Source: Clostridia bacterium UC5.1-1C12
GTDB lineage: Bacteria; Bacillota_I; Bacilli_A; Erysipelotrichales; Erysipelotrichaceae
Assembly: GCA_001305055.1 (NCBI GenBank)
Contig: BBZX01000003.1
Location: forward strand, 186,001-250,000
Reading direction: 5' to 3'
DNA length: 64,000 nucleotides
The notes under the pieces are model-generated. The model saw only the letters and a list, made by a program, of their open reading frames with translations. It ran no database searches and was not told the origin of the DNA. Shown in pieces: positions 28,460 to 38,769 of this stretch (positions within the stretch are counted from its first letter, which is position 1; every line of letters starts with the position of its first letter). Position numbers and translations under genes: made by a program.

Positions 28460-29287
28460 ATGAAAGTACTTCGTGTATTCAATAACAACATAGTGGCCAC
28501 TAAAACCGACGATAATAAAGATGCGATCGCTCAAGGCGCCGGCATTGGTTTTCAAAAGAAACCCGGTGATACGATTGATGCGGAAAAGATTGAACGGATG
28601 TATTATATCCTTGATGAACATATGAGTAAGTTTAATGAATTATTTGATCAGACACCGATTGAGTATTTCCAAATTGCTGAAATGATTATGGAAGAGGTTA
28701 AGAAACAGCTGCATGTGAATCTCAGCAATCAGATCGTAATCGCGCTGACTGATCATATCTACTTCGCTGTTCAGCGTCAGCAGGAGGGAGTACAGCTTCC
28801 CAATCTGATGGTCAGTGAAATCAGAACAATGTATCGAAATGAATATAAGCTTGCGCTTTGGTCATTGGATATCATCGAACAGATAACCGGTATCCGCCTT
28901 GATGAAGATGAAGCGGGTTATATTACAATGCATATCGTTAACGCGACAATGCAGAGTACAACTGATAAAACAACAAGTATCCTGCTGTTTACCAAGGGTG
29001 TGCTTGATGTGATCCGTCAGGAATTCAACATTAAGCTTGATCCGGATCAGCTGGATGCGGCTCGATTGATGACTCATTTAAAGTTTTTGGCTCAGCGTAT
29101 CTTTCAGGGAGAAAGCAGTGAGCTGAATGAGGTTGAGGATATGTATGATCTTCTGATAAAAAAAGATGACCGATTAAAAAACTGTATTATTAATGTCACT
29201 GCTTATATCGAACAGACATTTAATTATACATTATCAAGACAGGAGCAGGTGTATCTGATGATTCATTTGCTAAAAGTAGTAAAATAG
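28460..29287 (+). CDS. licT: BglG/LicT-family transcriptional antiterminator
   Basis: Intact 275 residues: RNA-binding CAT domain (1-55, VLRVFNNNIVAT and GIGFQKKPGD) and two PRD domains. Regulatory His positions are visible in ALTDHIYFAV and ITMHIVNA (PRD1) and MTHLKFLAQR and LMIHLLKV (PRD2), phosphorylated by EII or HPr to couple RNA binding to sugar supply. It should recognise the three RAT elements at 28194-28283 (minus), 28374 and 29289. Ribosome site GGAGGGAG. Confidence 0.93.
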   Translation: MKVLRVFNNNIVATKTDDNKDAIAQGAGIGFQKKPGDTIDAEKIERMYYILDEHMSKFNELFDQTPIEYFQIAEMIMEEVKKQLHVNLSNQIVIALTDHIYFAVQRQQEGVQLPNLMVSEIRTMYRNEYKLALWSLDIIEQITGIRLDEDEAGYITMHIVNATMQSTTDKTTSILLFTKGVLDVIRQEFNIKLDPDQLDAARLMTHLKFLAQRIFQGESSELNEVEDMYDLLIKKDDRLKNCIINVTAYIEQTFNYTLSRQEQVYLMIHLLKVVK

Positions 29288-29288
29288 A

Positions 29289-29365
29289 AGGATTGTTACT
29301 GATAAGCAGGCAAGACCTATAAGATGAACCTTTATGAAAGGGGATTTTATAGGTCTTTATTTTAT
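29289..29365 (+). promoter_or_regulatory. Second RAT antiterminator and terminator before the alpha-glucoside PTS gene
   Basis: GGATTGTTACTG and GCAGGCAAGACC again, differing from the first RAT by one loop base, immediately after the licT stop. The terminator pairs AGACCTATAA with TTATAGGTCT and runs into TTATTTTATTT. Its 5' arm overlaps the RAT. Confidence 0.87.
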
Positions 29366-29396
29366 TTATAACAATATTTAAAAGAGGAGAAAAAGG

Positions 29397-30953
29397 ATGA
29401 AAGATAAAATTATGGGAGTAATGGAGAAATTCTCCAAAGCAATGGTTCAGCCGCTCAGCTATATCTCAGTAGCGGGTATGATTCTGGTTATCGGCGTATT
29501 GCTGACAAACACTACAATTACCGAAATGCTGGGATTCTTAAAGGCAGCGCCGATTCAGTTAGCGGGTAATTTACTATATCAATGTATCATGGCAATTATC
29601 AATAACCTCGGCTTAATCTTTGCCGTAGGTATTGGAGCTGCATTGGCTAAGAAGGAAAAGCATCAGGCGGCGATGGTTGGTCTGCTTGCATATATCATGT
29701 TCCTGACAGCCAATAATGTAACATTGTCAACAAATGGCTTGTTGGCTGAACCAAGTGCGATGCTTGGCCTTTACGGTACCGGACAATCAACGGTATTGGG
29801 GCTGCAGGTTACCGATATGGGTGTATTCAGCGGTATCATTCTTGGCTGCCTGACCGGCTATGTTTTTAATAAGACATGTGAGGCTCGCTTTAAAGGCTAT
29901 TGGGCGATGTATTCAGGAACACGTTTCAGTTTTGCCTGCATGGTCGGTGTTTCAATTCTGTTTGGTTTTGGCTGTACTTATGTTTGGCCATTTGTACAAA
30001 GCGTGATCACAGCCTTGGCACAGGTCATCGCTAATTCAGGTGAATTCGGCTTATTCTTATATGGTATGCTTGAACGTCTGCTGATTCCAACCGGTCTTCA
30101 TCATTTAGTCTACGCACCATTCCAGTTTGGTGATCTTGGCGGTACACTGGCATTAGGTGAAACAACGGTAGTTGGTGCTTATCCGATCGTTATGACTGAA
30201 TTGCAGATGGGTGTGCCATTCTCTGATTCAATCTATTACATGGGTACGGGTCTTGCGAAGACATTCGGATACATCGGCATCTGCGCAGCCTTCTACTTTA
30301 CCGCTTATCCGGAGAATAAAAAGAATATTAAAAATATATTGATTCCATTAGTAATGACAGCTTCACTGGCCGGTATTACAGAACCGATCGACTTCATGTT
30401 TGCCTTTACGGCACCGCTCTTGTTCCTTGTGCATTCAGTGATTGCCGGTACATTCCTTGCCTTGCTGAAGGTATTTAACGTTCACGCGATGAGCACTGGC
30501 TTGATCAATAGCTTTGTCATGAATCTGGCTGCCGGTATAGAAAGAACAAACTGGCCGGTATTCTATCTCATTGCCGCAGCAGAAATTGTTGTCTATTTCT
30601 TAGTCTTTGTATTCCTGATTAAGAAATTTAAGCTGCATACACCAGGCCGTGAGGAAAAGGTGCTGGAGAATAATGAACAGACTTCTACATCAACTGCCGG
30701 CAATGCGATGGCTGAAACACAGATCATGGCGATTATTGAAGGGTTAGGCGGCAAAGCGAATATCAAGAGTGTAGAAAACTGCTTCACACGTCTGCGTGTT
30801 GATGTGGCGGATATGGCATTGGTTAATGAAATAAAAATCAATGAAACAAAAAACAGCGGTATTGTGAAACGCGGCAATAATGTACAGATTATCTATGGTT
30901 TGGAAGTACCGCAGATTCGCAAAGCTGTTGATGAAAAGCTTGCGTCATTATAA
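29397..30953 (+). CDS. PTS glucose-family EIIC-EIIB protein, alpha-glucoside type
   Basis: Intact 518 residues. EIIC occupies about 1-430 with roughly ten helices, the TGLHHLVYAPF and GITEPIDFMFAF motifs being typical. EIIB (about 440-518) has VENCFTRLRVDV with the phosphorylated Cys near 462. There is no EIIA, which crr (27678) can supply. The neighbouring GH4 enzyme with a CDMP motif points to maltose or another alpha-glucoside, similar to GlvC/MalX systems. Confidence 0.9.
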   Translation: MKDKIMGVMEKFSKAMVQPLSYISVAGMILVIGVLLTNTTITEMLGFLKAAPIQLAGNLLYQCIMAIINNLGLIFAVGIGAALAKKEKHQAAMVGLLAYIMFLTANNVTLSTNGLLAEPSAMLGLYGTGQSTVLGLQVTDMGVFSGIILGCLTGYVFNKTCEARFKGYWAMYSGTRFSFACMVGVSILFGFGCTYVWPFVQSVITALAQVIANSGEFGLFLYGMLERLLIPTGLHHLVYAPFQFGDLGGTLALGETTVVGAYPIVMTELQMGVPFSDSIYYMGTGLAKTFGYIGICAAFYFTAYPENKKNIKNILIPLVMTASLAGITEPIDFMFAFTAPLLFLVHSVIAGTFLALLKVFNVHAMSTGLINSFVMNLAAGIERTNWPVFYLIAAAEIVVYFLVFVFLIKKFKLHTPGREEKVLENNEQTSTSTAGNAMAETQIMAIIEGLGGKANIKSVENCFTRLRVDVADMALVNEIKINETKNSGIVKRGNNVQIIYGLEVPQIRKAVDEKLASL

Positions 30954-30974
30954 AAAAGAAAGGTGGAAATTAAA

Positions 30975-32324
30975 ATGATTATTACTATTGTAGGCGGCGG
31001 CAGTACATTTACGCCGGGGATCGTTACTTCAATTGCATTAAGACAAAAAGAATTAGGTGTTACAGAAGTTCGTTTATATGATATTGACGGAGAACGTCAA
31101 AGCAAGGTGGGCGTTGTTGTTGATTGGATTTTAAAGGATATGAAATCACCAATCAAATTAACTGTAACCACAGACAAAAAGGAAGCTTATACAGATGCGA
31201 AATTTATTTTTGCGCAAATGCGTGTCGGCAAATATGCAATGCGTGAACAGGATGAAAAGATTTCTTTGCGTCATGGTGTTGTAGGACAGGAAACATGCGG
31301 CTGCGGCGGTATGGCTTATGGTCTGCGTACTATTTTCCCAATGATTGAAATGATTGATGATGTAGAAAAATATGCGGCAAAGGATCATTGGATTTTAAAC
31401 TATTCCAACCCGGCAGCTATCGTGGCAATCGCTTGCCAGAAGCTGAGACCCAATGCACGGATTATCAATATCTGTGATATGCCGATCGCGATTATTGAAA
31501 TGATCGGTAAATGTGTTGGCATTAAGGATTACACAAACATTGATGTTGATTATTTTGGTTTAAATCACTTTGGCTGGTTTACCCGCATGGAATACGAAGG
31601 CCGTGATGTAGCGGCAGAAATTCGCGCTTATGCGAAGGAACATGGCATCCTGCTGCCTAAGGAGCATATAGAGGCACTTAAGAAGCATGAAGCAACTGGG
31701 GATCGTCATGCCAATCAGTCTTGGATCAAGGTATGGACAAATGCAGCCCGTTTAATGGAATTATGTCCGGAATATATTCCTAATACTTATTTGACTTACT
31801 ATTTATTTCCGAAGGAGAATGTTGAACATTCAGATCCGAATCACACACGCGCTAACGAGGTAATGGAGACTCGTGAAAAGGCGTTATTTGAGGGTGTTGA
31901 CCGTTATCTGGCAACCGGTGAAATTGATAAAAAGGTATTCTATGCCGGCGCGCATGGAAACTTCATCGCTGATTTAGCCGTAGCACTCTTAGGTGATGAG
32001 AAGAAGAAATTCATCATCATTGAACCAAATAATGGTAAGGTGCCAAATCTGCCGGATGATACAATGATTGAATTACCGGCATGGATCACTAAGAACGGTC
32101 CTGAGCTGATTGGCATTAAACCAATTTCCACTTTCTACAAAGGTATGATTGAACAGCAGAACGCTTGTGAGCATCTGCTTGTGGAAGGTGCGATCGAAGG
32201 TTCTTATACAAAAGTGCTTCAGGCGTTTGCACTGAATAAAACAGTGCCGTCAATTGAAGTAGCTAAAGAAGTGCTTGATGAAATGATCGAAGCGAACAAG
32301 GCTTACTGGCCTGAATTAAAATAA
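30975..32324 (+). CDS. glvA: 6-phospho-alpha-glucosidase (GH4)
   Basis: 449 residues from ATG 30975, which follows GAAAGGTGG; the in-frame GTG at 30963 is part of that ribosome site. NAD- and Mn-dependent GH4 enzyme: GGGSTFTPGIV is the nucleotide loop, NICDMPIA carries the CDMP signature of the alpha-glucoside branch with the metal Cys, and GLNHFGWFT gives the metal His. It hydrolyses phosphorylated maltose-type disaccharides delivered by the PTS protein ahead of it. Confidence 0.9.
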   Translation: MIITIVGGGSTFTPGIVTSIALRQKELGVTEVRLYDIDGERQSKVGVVVDWILKDMKSPIKLTVTTDKKEAYTDAKFIFAQMRVGKYAMREQDEKISLRHGVVGQETCGCGGMAYGLRTIFPMIEMIDDVEKYAAKDHWILNYSNPAAIVAIACQKLRPNARIINICDMPIAIIEMIGKCVGIKDYTNIDVDYFGLNHFGWFTRMEYEGRDVAAEIRAYAKEHGILLPKEHIEALKKHEATGDRHANQSWIKVWTNAARLMELCPEYIPNTYLTYYLFPKENVEHSDPNHTRANEVMETREKALFEGVDRYLATGEIDKKVFYAGAHGNFIADLAVALLGDEKKKFIIIEPNNGKVPNLPDDTMIELPAWITKNGPELIGIKPISTFYKGMIEQQNACEHLLVEGAIEGSYTKVLQAFALNKTVPSIEVAKEVLDEMIEANKAYWPELK

Positions 32325-32327
32325 GCA

Positions 32328-32370
32328 AAAAGGTTGGTTTTAGGAGATACACTCTTAAAATCAACCTTTT
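32328..32370 (+). terminator. Terminator of alpha-glucoside operon
   Basis: AAAAGGTTGGTTTTA pairs with TAAAATCAACCTTTT around a 13-base loop; T-rich on both sides, so it may also serve the gene on the other strand. Confidence 0.8.
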
Positions 32371-32388
32371 GTTTTAGTATGAAAATCG

Positions 32389-33896
32389 TTAACTCAGAAG
32401 TTTGCTGTTGGTTGGCGCTGAAGCTTCGTCCGCCTTTTCTTTATCAACCAAGGAAATCGTTTGGGCATCTCTGCGGAAAACGTGGAAGTTTGCCCATGAA
32501 ATTGGACTGGCTTCAAATTCTGCTTGAGCGGCATCAAGAACAGCGGGCAGATCCCAGGCGATAAAATCAAGATAACCGCAGTATATGCCGGTTGCACCGC
32601 CTGTAAAGGTAACCGCATGTTCACCGGCGCTTTTTAAAATTGCGGCTTCTATCATATCTCTGAAATCAAGTACGGCATTCTTTGGCGCATCATTAAAGGC
32701 ATCCAGTGAGTAACAGAAGAAGCCGGGTACCGCACCATCCTTATGAAAAGCATCCATCGTCTGATGTTCATGATTCAGATATTCATTGATCAATTTGGAC
32801 AGCAGGTAGATCCTGCATAGACATCCATACGCCAGTCCGCCTTTGTGTCATTATCCGGGTCAAGCTGATAACCGATATAACTTCTTTCCAAATAGGCTTC
32901 AGCACTGAACTGTAAATCAAAGCCTTTTTCAATCAGCAAATCAGGCAGCTTGGTAAGCGGATGAGCCGCCTCTGCTTTTGGCTTGCCGATTACTTCAAAC
33001 TCATCAATCAGCATCATGGCATTAATTTCACCCAGCGTCTGATCGGTGAGTACGGATAAAAACCACCAGGCTCGCCCTTCATCCTCGGCAAGCAGTTTTA
33101 CTAAGGCTTCACAAGATAATGTCAGATTAATTCTTCCTTTATCTGTCACATCAAACCAACCCTGTACATTGTCGGCACTGATCTGAATGTCTTCATAACG
33201 CAGGGCAAAACCGTTGGAAGCCTGCCGGCCTACCCATATATTCCATTGCGGCAATGACGGTGCCTGATGCTTAAAGTAGACTAGCTTGAATAAGGTACTG
33301 AAATTTCCTTCCGGTGAAAGAATTAATTCATATTGCTTTCCATTAAAACCTAGTTCAAATGCGATATCCTCAAAAGCTATTGAGAGAATAGCGTGACATT
33401 TTTCCATTAATTGTTCACTTACTTCATCTCGATTAGGCACATCCATCAGGCTGCGCAGTTCAGCCTCACCTTCAATAAATGCCTGCCAGCATTCAGCGGT
33501 GCGCTGATTGAAATTTTTGTGGAAGCGGGGCATCGTCAGACATTTGCGGCAGCTTCGGATAAAGGCCAGTGTATCCTCATCATTCGGGCGGGCTGTCAGA
33601 GCCTGTTCAAAATAAGGCAGTGCATTATATTCCTGATCTAAGTAATAATAGGCATAACCCATGCGAAAATTCCAAAAGTGATCGTCTTTGAAATATTCTT
33701 CATGCGGTTTCAGCAGCGCAATCGCTTTCTTAAAAAGTGAGCGGTCATCAGTGGCTGCTAAATTATTGTAGGCTCTGGCTAATTCACTGTCTAATTCCGG
33801 TGTGCGTTCATTTAAAGGCAAGGCTTCAATGGCTTCAATGATTTTATTAAATTCATCGTTTTCATGCCAAATCTGGCACTGTTCTAAGATGTTCAT
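32389..33896 (-). CDS. Tetratricopeptide-repeat protein of unknown function, one frameshift
   Basis: About 502 residues from ATG 33896, preceded by GGGAGAA; the upstream ATG at 33974 has no ribosome site. Residues 1-115 look like TPR helices (LDSELARAYNNLA, HFWNFRMGYAYYYLDQ, ALPYFEQAL). The remainder is two mixed alpha/beta lobes with acidic character that I do not recognise. One A missing near 32800 breaks the frame inside STCCPKLINEYL. It is divergent from the flavin lipoprotein gene, cytoplasmic by composition, and may be a conserved gut-Firmicute family without assigned role. Confidence 0.72.
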
Positions 33897-34116
33897 AGTG
33901 GTTTCTCCCAGCTGTTGTGCTTGATAAACATAGTTGATTGTTTTCATTCTAATATTCATATCATAGATTGTCAAGGGATGGTGCGAAGGCTGTCGACAAC
34001 ACCTGAATACCGCCTGAGTTAATGCTGATTAGAGACAAAATACAAAATAACGGCTGATTATTCGAAGGTTAACGCAAGTTTGTTAACAAATGTTGCCAAA
34101 ACTATCACAAAAGGTC

Positions 34117-34168
34117 TTGTTTTTTTATTAACAACTGCTATAATAATATTACAGTGAACGTGTTCACT
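34117..34168 (+). promoter_or_regulatory. Promoter with perfect TetR-type palindrome
   Basis: TTGTTT, a 16-base spacer and TATAAT at 34139-34144. AGTGAAC-GT-GTTCACT at 34153-34168 is an inverted repeat with perfect seven-base arms at the transcription start, 19 bases before the start codon. The TetR-family gene at 36028 is the likely binder. Confidence 0.72.
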
Positions 34169-34186
34169 TAAATTCAGGAGGGACAT

Positions 34187-35946
34187 ATGAAGAAAGGTAT
34201 ATTAGTTGGTATCTCGCATTGATGGCCTTAAGTTTAGGCGCTTGTTCAACACCGGCAGAGAAGCCGGAAGAAGTGAAAGCAGGTTATACGGCAGGTACTT
34301 TTACAGGTACATCCAGAGGTATGAAGGGTGACATGAATGTTGATGTAACCTTCAGCGATTCCGCAATTACAAAGATTGAAATTACGACAACCAATGATAC
34401 ATACGGTGTTGGTTATGGATTAGACATGACACCTTATGAAACCTTGCCAGGCAAGATTATTGAAACACAATCCTTAAATATTGACGCAATCACAGGTGCG
34501 ACCATTACGAGTAATGCAATTTTGAGCGCTGTTGGCGATGCGGTAAAACAGGCCGGCGGTGATGTTGATGCATTAAAGGCAGTGGAAGTTGAAAAGGCTG
34601 CGGCAAAAGATGAAACACTGGATGCTGATGTGGTTATCATAGGTGCCGGTGCAGCGGGTATGAGTGCGGCTTTAGAAGCATCCAATGCCGGTGCGAAAGT
34701 TATTATTCTTGAAAAACAAGGAATCCCAGGCGGTGCGACTACACTCAGCGGCGGTAAATTACTGGCGGCAGGTACTGAATTCCAAGAAGCTGCCGGTTTT
34801 GAAGGTGATACACCAGAAGCATTATATGATTATCTGAAGGGTGTCGGCGGTGATCTGATCGATGATGAAAAGCTTCATGAATTTACGGATAATGCGCTGG
34901 GTGATTTCAATTGGCTGATTGATAATGGCGTCGTTGTTAAGGATGTGGAACCGATTCATTCATCAATTACTCCTTGGCGTGTACACAATACGCTTGAAAA
35001 AGCGGGTATGACTAACGGCAACGGCGGTTTGATTACTGTACCGTTAGCGAAGGCAGTTCAGGCTACCACTGCTGAAATTAAATATAATGTATCTGCAAAT
35101 GAATTATTAACAAATGAAAATGGTGATGTTGTCGGTGTTGTCGGTGTTAAGCCTGACGGATCTAAGGTAACGGTTAATGCGAAGTCAGTAATTATCGCAA
35201 CCGGCGGTTATGCACAGAATAAAGAAATGATTTCTCGTTATCCATCGGCTGAAGGCTATGTGACTTCGGTTCCTAGAGGCAATGTCGGTGATGGTCTTAC
35301 TATGAGTGAAGCAGTAGGCGCACAGATTTTCAATGCGCCAAGCACACAAATCGTATTTACAAGCTTTACAAGCGGTGTCGGCATCAATGAAGAATCCGGT
35401 TTAATTGTAAACGATAAGGGTGAACGTGTGGTTGATGAATTTACTTATCAATATCACGTAGCTGAAGCATTAGTCAACTCTGACAGCAAGATCGGCTGGT
35501 ACATCGCAAGTGCGAATGATCCAGCGCCGACAGTACAATACGCTATGACTTTGGATTCTACATTAAAGGCTGAATCTGCAGAAGAATTAGCGGCACTGAT
35601 GGGTGTTGATCCAACAGCTTTCGCATCAGCGGTAGCTCGTTACAATGAATTGTGCGCGGCTGGCAATGATGAAGATTTCGGCAAACCAGCAGATAAAATG
35701 ATCGCTCTTGAAGGTACACTTTATGCGATTGAAATGAAACCGGCTGTAACGGTCACTTACGGCGGTCTGGTAACTGATCTGGAAGCTCAGGTACTTGATA
35801 CGAACAATACGCCAATCAAGGGTCTGTATGCGGCAGGTGAGGTTGCCTTTACCGGATTATTCGGTACTGAATATCCTTGCTGCGGTATGGCTATCGGATC
35901 AGCTGTGCGTTTTGGACGGATTGCGGGTATCAATGCTGCAAAATAG
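34187..35946 (+). CDS. FMN-binding, FAD-dependent fumarate-reductase-like lipoprotein, one frameshift
   Basis: About 586 residues. A lipoprotein signal ends in SLGAC; the first 30 bases need one G restored near 34216 to read it. An FMN-binding domain (about 30-110) carries DAITGATITS, where the Thr receives covalent FMN in family members. The FAD domain starts at DADVVIIGAGAAGMSAALEA and ends with GLYAAGEVAFTGLFG and SAVRFGRIAG. Such anchored flavoproteins reduce fumarate, urocanate or other enoates at the cell surface for anaerobic respiration; the acceptor here is not predictable. A TetR-family gene follows. Confidence 0.87.
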
Positions 35947-35976
35947 TTAAAAATAAGGTATAATAAATCTGCTAAA

Positions 35977-36003
35977 GAAAAGCTGTCGGCATCGGCAGCT
36001 TTT
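35977..36003 (+). terminator. Terminator between flavin lipoprotein and TetR genes
   Basis: AAAGCTGTCG pairs with CGGCAGCTTT around GCAT, but the tail is only TTA, so attenuation is as likely as full termination. A TATAAT at 35958-35963 could be a -10 for the regulator. Confidence 0.55.
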
Positions 36004-36027
36004 ACTTCTAAGGTTAGGAGTGATATT

Positions 36028-36624
36028 ATGGGTATCCGAAACGAACAGAAAAAAGAAACTTACCGAAAAATTCATCAAGCAATTACTGAACTAGTAAAAG
36101 AAAAGAATTATGATTCCATCACGATCAGAGAGATTTGTCAGAAGGCGGATATTTCGATTGGTTCTTATTATAAACATTTCAATTCCAAGGATGATATCAT
36201 TGTCCAGCAGTCAATGAAAAGCTCTCTGCATACCCGCGAAGAAATTGCACCGAGGCTGAATCGTGAAACTGGACTGGCTAACCTTGAGGTCTATCTTGAT
36301 ATGCAGAATGAATTGCTGAACGGCAATGATGTTGAATGGCTGCGGGAGATTTTCAGAATTTATCTCTATCACCGCGCGGATACGATGCCGGATAAAAACA
36401 GCATTAACTATCGGGTGCTGAAAAAGGTGGTTGACGCAGGTCAAAAAGACGGCAGCATTCGTAAGGATATACCTGCTGATGAACTGGCGTGGATCGTATT
36501 AAAAATGATTATCGCCAACTATTTCTGTTACTGTATGCAGGAAGGAGATTTCAGTTTGGGTGAGGTTATGATTAAGGAAATACTTGCATTATGCAAAGTT
36601 AACCAGCATCTACAGGTGAAATAA
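36028..36624 (+). CDS. TetR-family transcriptional regulator
   Basis: Intact 198 residues: N-terminal HTH with SITIREICQKADISIGSYYKH and FNSKDDI, and a helical ligand domain of AcrR type. Ribosome site TTAGGAG. It follows the flavin lipoprotein and probably represses it through the palindrome at 34153; the inducer would be the electron acceptor or a related carboxylate. Confidence 0.87.
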   Translation: MGIRNEQKKETYRKIHQAITELVKEKNYDSITIREICQKADISIGSYYKHFNSKDDIIVQQSMKSSLHTREEIAPRLNRETGLANLEVYLDMQNELLNGNDVEWLREIFRIYLYHRADTMPDKNSINYRVLKKVVDAGQKDGSIRKDIPADELAWIVLKMIIANYFCYCMQEGDFSLGEVMIKEILALCKVNQHLQVK

Positions 36625-36684
36625 AAAACGTTTTGACATTGTCTATGTGTGTATTGTAATGAAAAAGGTAGGATAATGAAAATA

Positions 36685-36724
36685 AAAACTCAGGAAAGCG
36701 ATAAAATCCCTGAGTTTTATTTAT
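36685..36724 (+). terminator. Terminator after TetR gene
   Basis: AAAACTCAGG/CCTGAGTTTT stem with a 14-base loop, then ATTTATTTT. Confidence 0.82.
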
Positions 36725-36830
36725 TTTAATGCAGCTATCTTGCCACCCACATTCAGCCTTCATTCCGTTGGTATACTTTTTTGCAGGGCACGGCTAATGT
36801 TCTGGACTTCTGCACTGTTTGAAATAATCC
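36725..36830 (-). pseudogene. Possible decayed gene fragment
   Basis: On the minus strand one frame reads SAEVQNISRALQKSIPTE, an in-frame TGA, then RLNVGGKIAALK and stop: two peptide-like pieces in the same frame with amphipathic character. No start or ribosome site is present and I do not recognise the parent. The rest of this 284-base gap contains only the TetR terminator. Confidence 0.25.
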
Positions 36831-36908
36831 CCCCTTATAAACAAATGGTGATAGAATCAAAATGATAAATACATGCTCTAACTATTATTACTCTTTAAAT
36901 ATCGTCAA

Positions 36909-37325
36909 TCAATCTTTAATCGTTGTTTTTATTCTTGCGGCTAATTGTTCAATCTTTTGATGGATAGCATTGATAATTTCAATAAATTCCTTATCCTCTT
37001 TGCCCGTCGGATCAGCTAATCCCCAATCTTCACGGTAGATGCAGGGCAGCATAGGACATTTGACATTGCATCCCATGGTAATAACAATATCAATGGCAGG
37101 CAGCTCATCAATCAGCTTTGAATATTGTGTCATTTCCATATCGATCTGATATATTTCTTTCATTAAACGCACTGCGTCCTGATTAATATGCGGTTTGGTT
37201 TCGGTACCGGCAGAATAGCTTTTAAAAACATCGGCAGCCAGATGTTTGCCTAATGCTTCAGCAATTTGACTCCGGCATGAATTATGAACACAAATAAAGG
37301 CTACGCTTGGCAAACGCTCTTTCAT
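36909..37325 (-). CDS. arsC: Arsenate reductase, LMW-phosphatase type
   Basis: 138 residues. FICVHNSCRSQIAEA is the P-loop with the nucleophilic Cys; YSAGTE follows, CNVKCPMLPC contributes the resolving cysteines and DWGLADPTGKED the acid loop. It reduces arsenate to arsenite using thioredoxin. Last gene of a minus-strand operon (arsR excepted) with a thioredoxin-like protein and an ArsP-type permease. Confidence 0.9.
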   Translation of the reverse strand: MKERLPSVAFICVHNSCRSQIAEALGKHLAADVFKSYSAGTETKPHINQDAVRLMKEIYQIDMEMTQYSKLIDELPAIDIVITMGCNVKCPMLPCIYREDWGLADPTGKEDKEFIEIINAIHQKIEQLAARIKTTIKD

Positions 37326-37329
37326 GACC

Positions 37330-37663
37330 TTATTCTGCTGCTGTCAGGGTAAGCAGTGTCTTTACTTCAGCTATTGATAATACCTTGCCATAGGATACAA
37401 CTTTACCGTCGATGACAAGCGCCGGTGTAGACATAACACCATAACTTGCAATCTGAGCAAAATCACTGACATGCTGAATTGAAGAATCTAAAGATAATTC
37501 CTCAACAGCAGCACGGACAGCATTCTCTAATGCTTGGCATTTCGCGCAGCCGGAGCCTAAGATTTTAATACCCTTATCAGTTTTCAGCTTTTCCGCTTCC
37601 GCAATAGCATCACCATTACAGGCACAACAAGTTTTTTCTTCTTTTCTTTTTAAATAGTTTCAT
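37330..37663 (-). CDS. Small thioredoxin-fold protein (redox-active disulfide protein 2 type), one frameshift
   Basis: About 110 residues once one extra A near 37640 is removed; it has no long open frame as written. After an N-terminal CCACNGDA the redox motif GSGCAKCQAL sits on a thioredoxin-like fold, ending with MSTPALVIDGKVVSYGK, the cis-Pro segment. Proteins of this kind accompany ArsP/DUF318 permeases and ArsC and probably supply electrons to the arsenate reductase four bases downstream. Start ATG 37663 after CGGAGG. Confidence 0.78.
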
Positions 37664-37682
37664 TTTAACTACCTCCGATTTA

Positions 37683-38703
37683 TTAAATTAAGAACCCATG
37701 AAACAGATTAAATAAATAACCGACAGCTATAATGCCTAACGTGCAAATCACTATAAATAAAGTTAATAGTTTAGGCTTTACGGCTTTCTTCAGCATAATC
37801 ATTGACGGTATGCTTAAAGTTGTCACTGCCATCATAAATGCTAAAATTGTACCTAACTGCGCGCCTTTGGCAAGCAATGCCTCCGCCACTGGTATCGTTC
37901 CGAAAATATCGGCATACATCGGGATACCCACCAGTGCAGCTAACACAACACCCAAGGGGTTATTGCTTCCCAAGATGGTTTCGATCCAGCTCTCTGGTAT
38001 CCAGTTATGGATAATAGCGCCGATACCTACACCTACTAATATATAAGGAAATACCTTTTTAAATGTTTCTGCAACCTGTTCTTTGGCATATTGCACCCGC
38101 TCCTTTTTGGTAAGTGTCGGTGAACTGATGTCTACATTACTAGCATGGTATACAAAATCCTCGACATATGTTTCCATGTGCATCTTTTCAATCAGGGTGC
38201 CGCCGACGACCGCAATGACTAAGCCGATAAGGACATAGGCAATCGCAATTTTTGCGCCAAAAATGCTCATCAGTAAGACAAGACTTCCTAAATCAACCAT
38301 TGGAGAAGATATAAGAAATGAAAAGGTAACGCCTAAAGGCAGTCCTGCACTTGTAAAGCCAATAAACAAGGGAATTGATGAACATGAACAAAATGGTGTA
38401 ACGGTACCCAGCAGCAGATAGGATATTTGCCTTAATGCCGTGAAATTTACCGAGTATTTTCTTACTTCTTTCCGGTGGAAAATAACTCTGAATAATTGAG
38501 ATAAAGAAAATTAACAGGCATAGTAAGACGGTAATCTTAATCACATCATAGATAAAGAACTGCACACTGCTGCCTAATTGACTGTTTATATCCAATCCCA
38601 TTGCTGATAAACCGTCACCAATCAAGGTGTTTAACCATTTCATGCCTAATATCTGGTCTTGAAGAAACAGCCAGATAGCTTCGATTGTTTTCAAAATAAT
38701 CAT
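37683..38703 (-). CDS. DUF318/ArsP-type permease, one frameshift
   Basis: About 339 residues with eight or so helices. The conserved PFCSCSSIP segment is regained by removing one extra C near 38416, joining LLGTVTPF to LFIGFTSAGLPLG. The second half has LVGIPMYADIFGTIPV, also typical. The ArsP branch exports organoarsenicals, other members are linked to zinc or unknown ions; the ArsC and ArsR neighbours favour arsenic. Ribosome site AAGGAGG, with an ArsR operator just upstream. Confidence 0.85.
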
Positions 38704-38714
38704 TTCCTCCTTTC

Positions 38715-38734
38715 ATATCAAATTATTTTGATAT
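38715..38734. promoter_or_regulatory. ArsR operator 1
   Basis: Inverted repeat ATATCAAA-TTAT-TTTGATAT directly upstream of the permease ribosome site. The same core recurs at 39091 and 39145. Confidence 0.75.
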
Positions 38735-38769
38735 ATATCAGTTTTATAAAAGCCATCCGAAGATGACCT

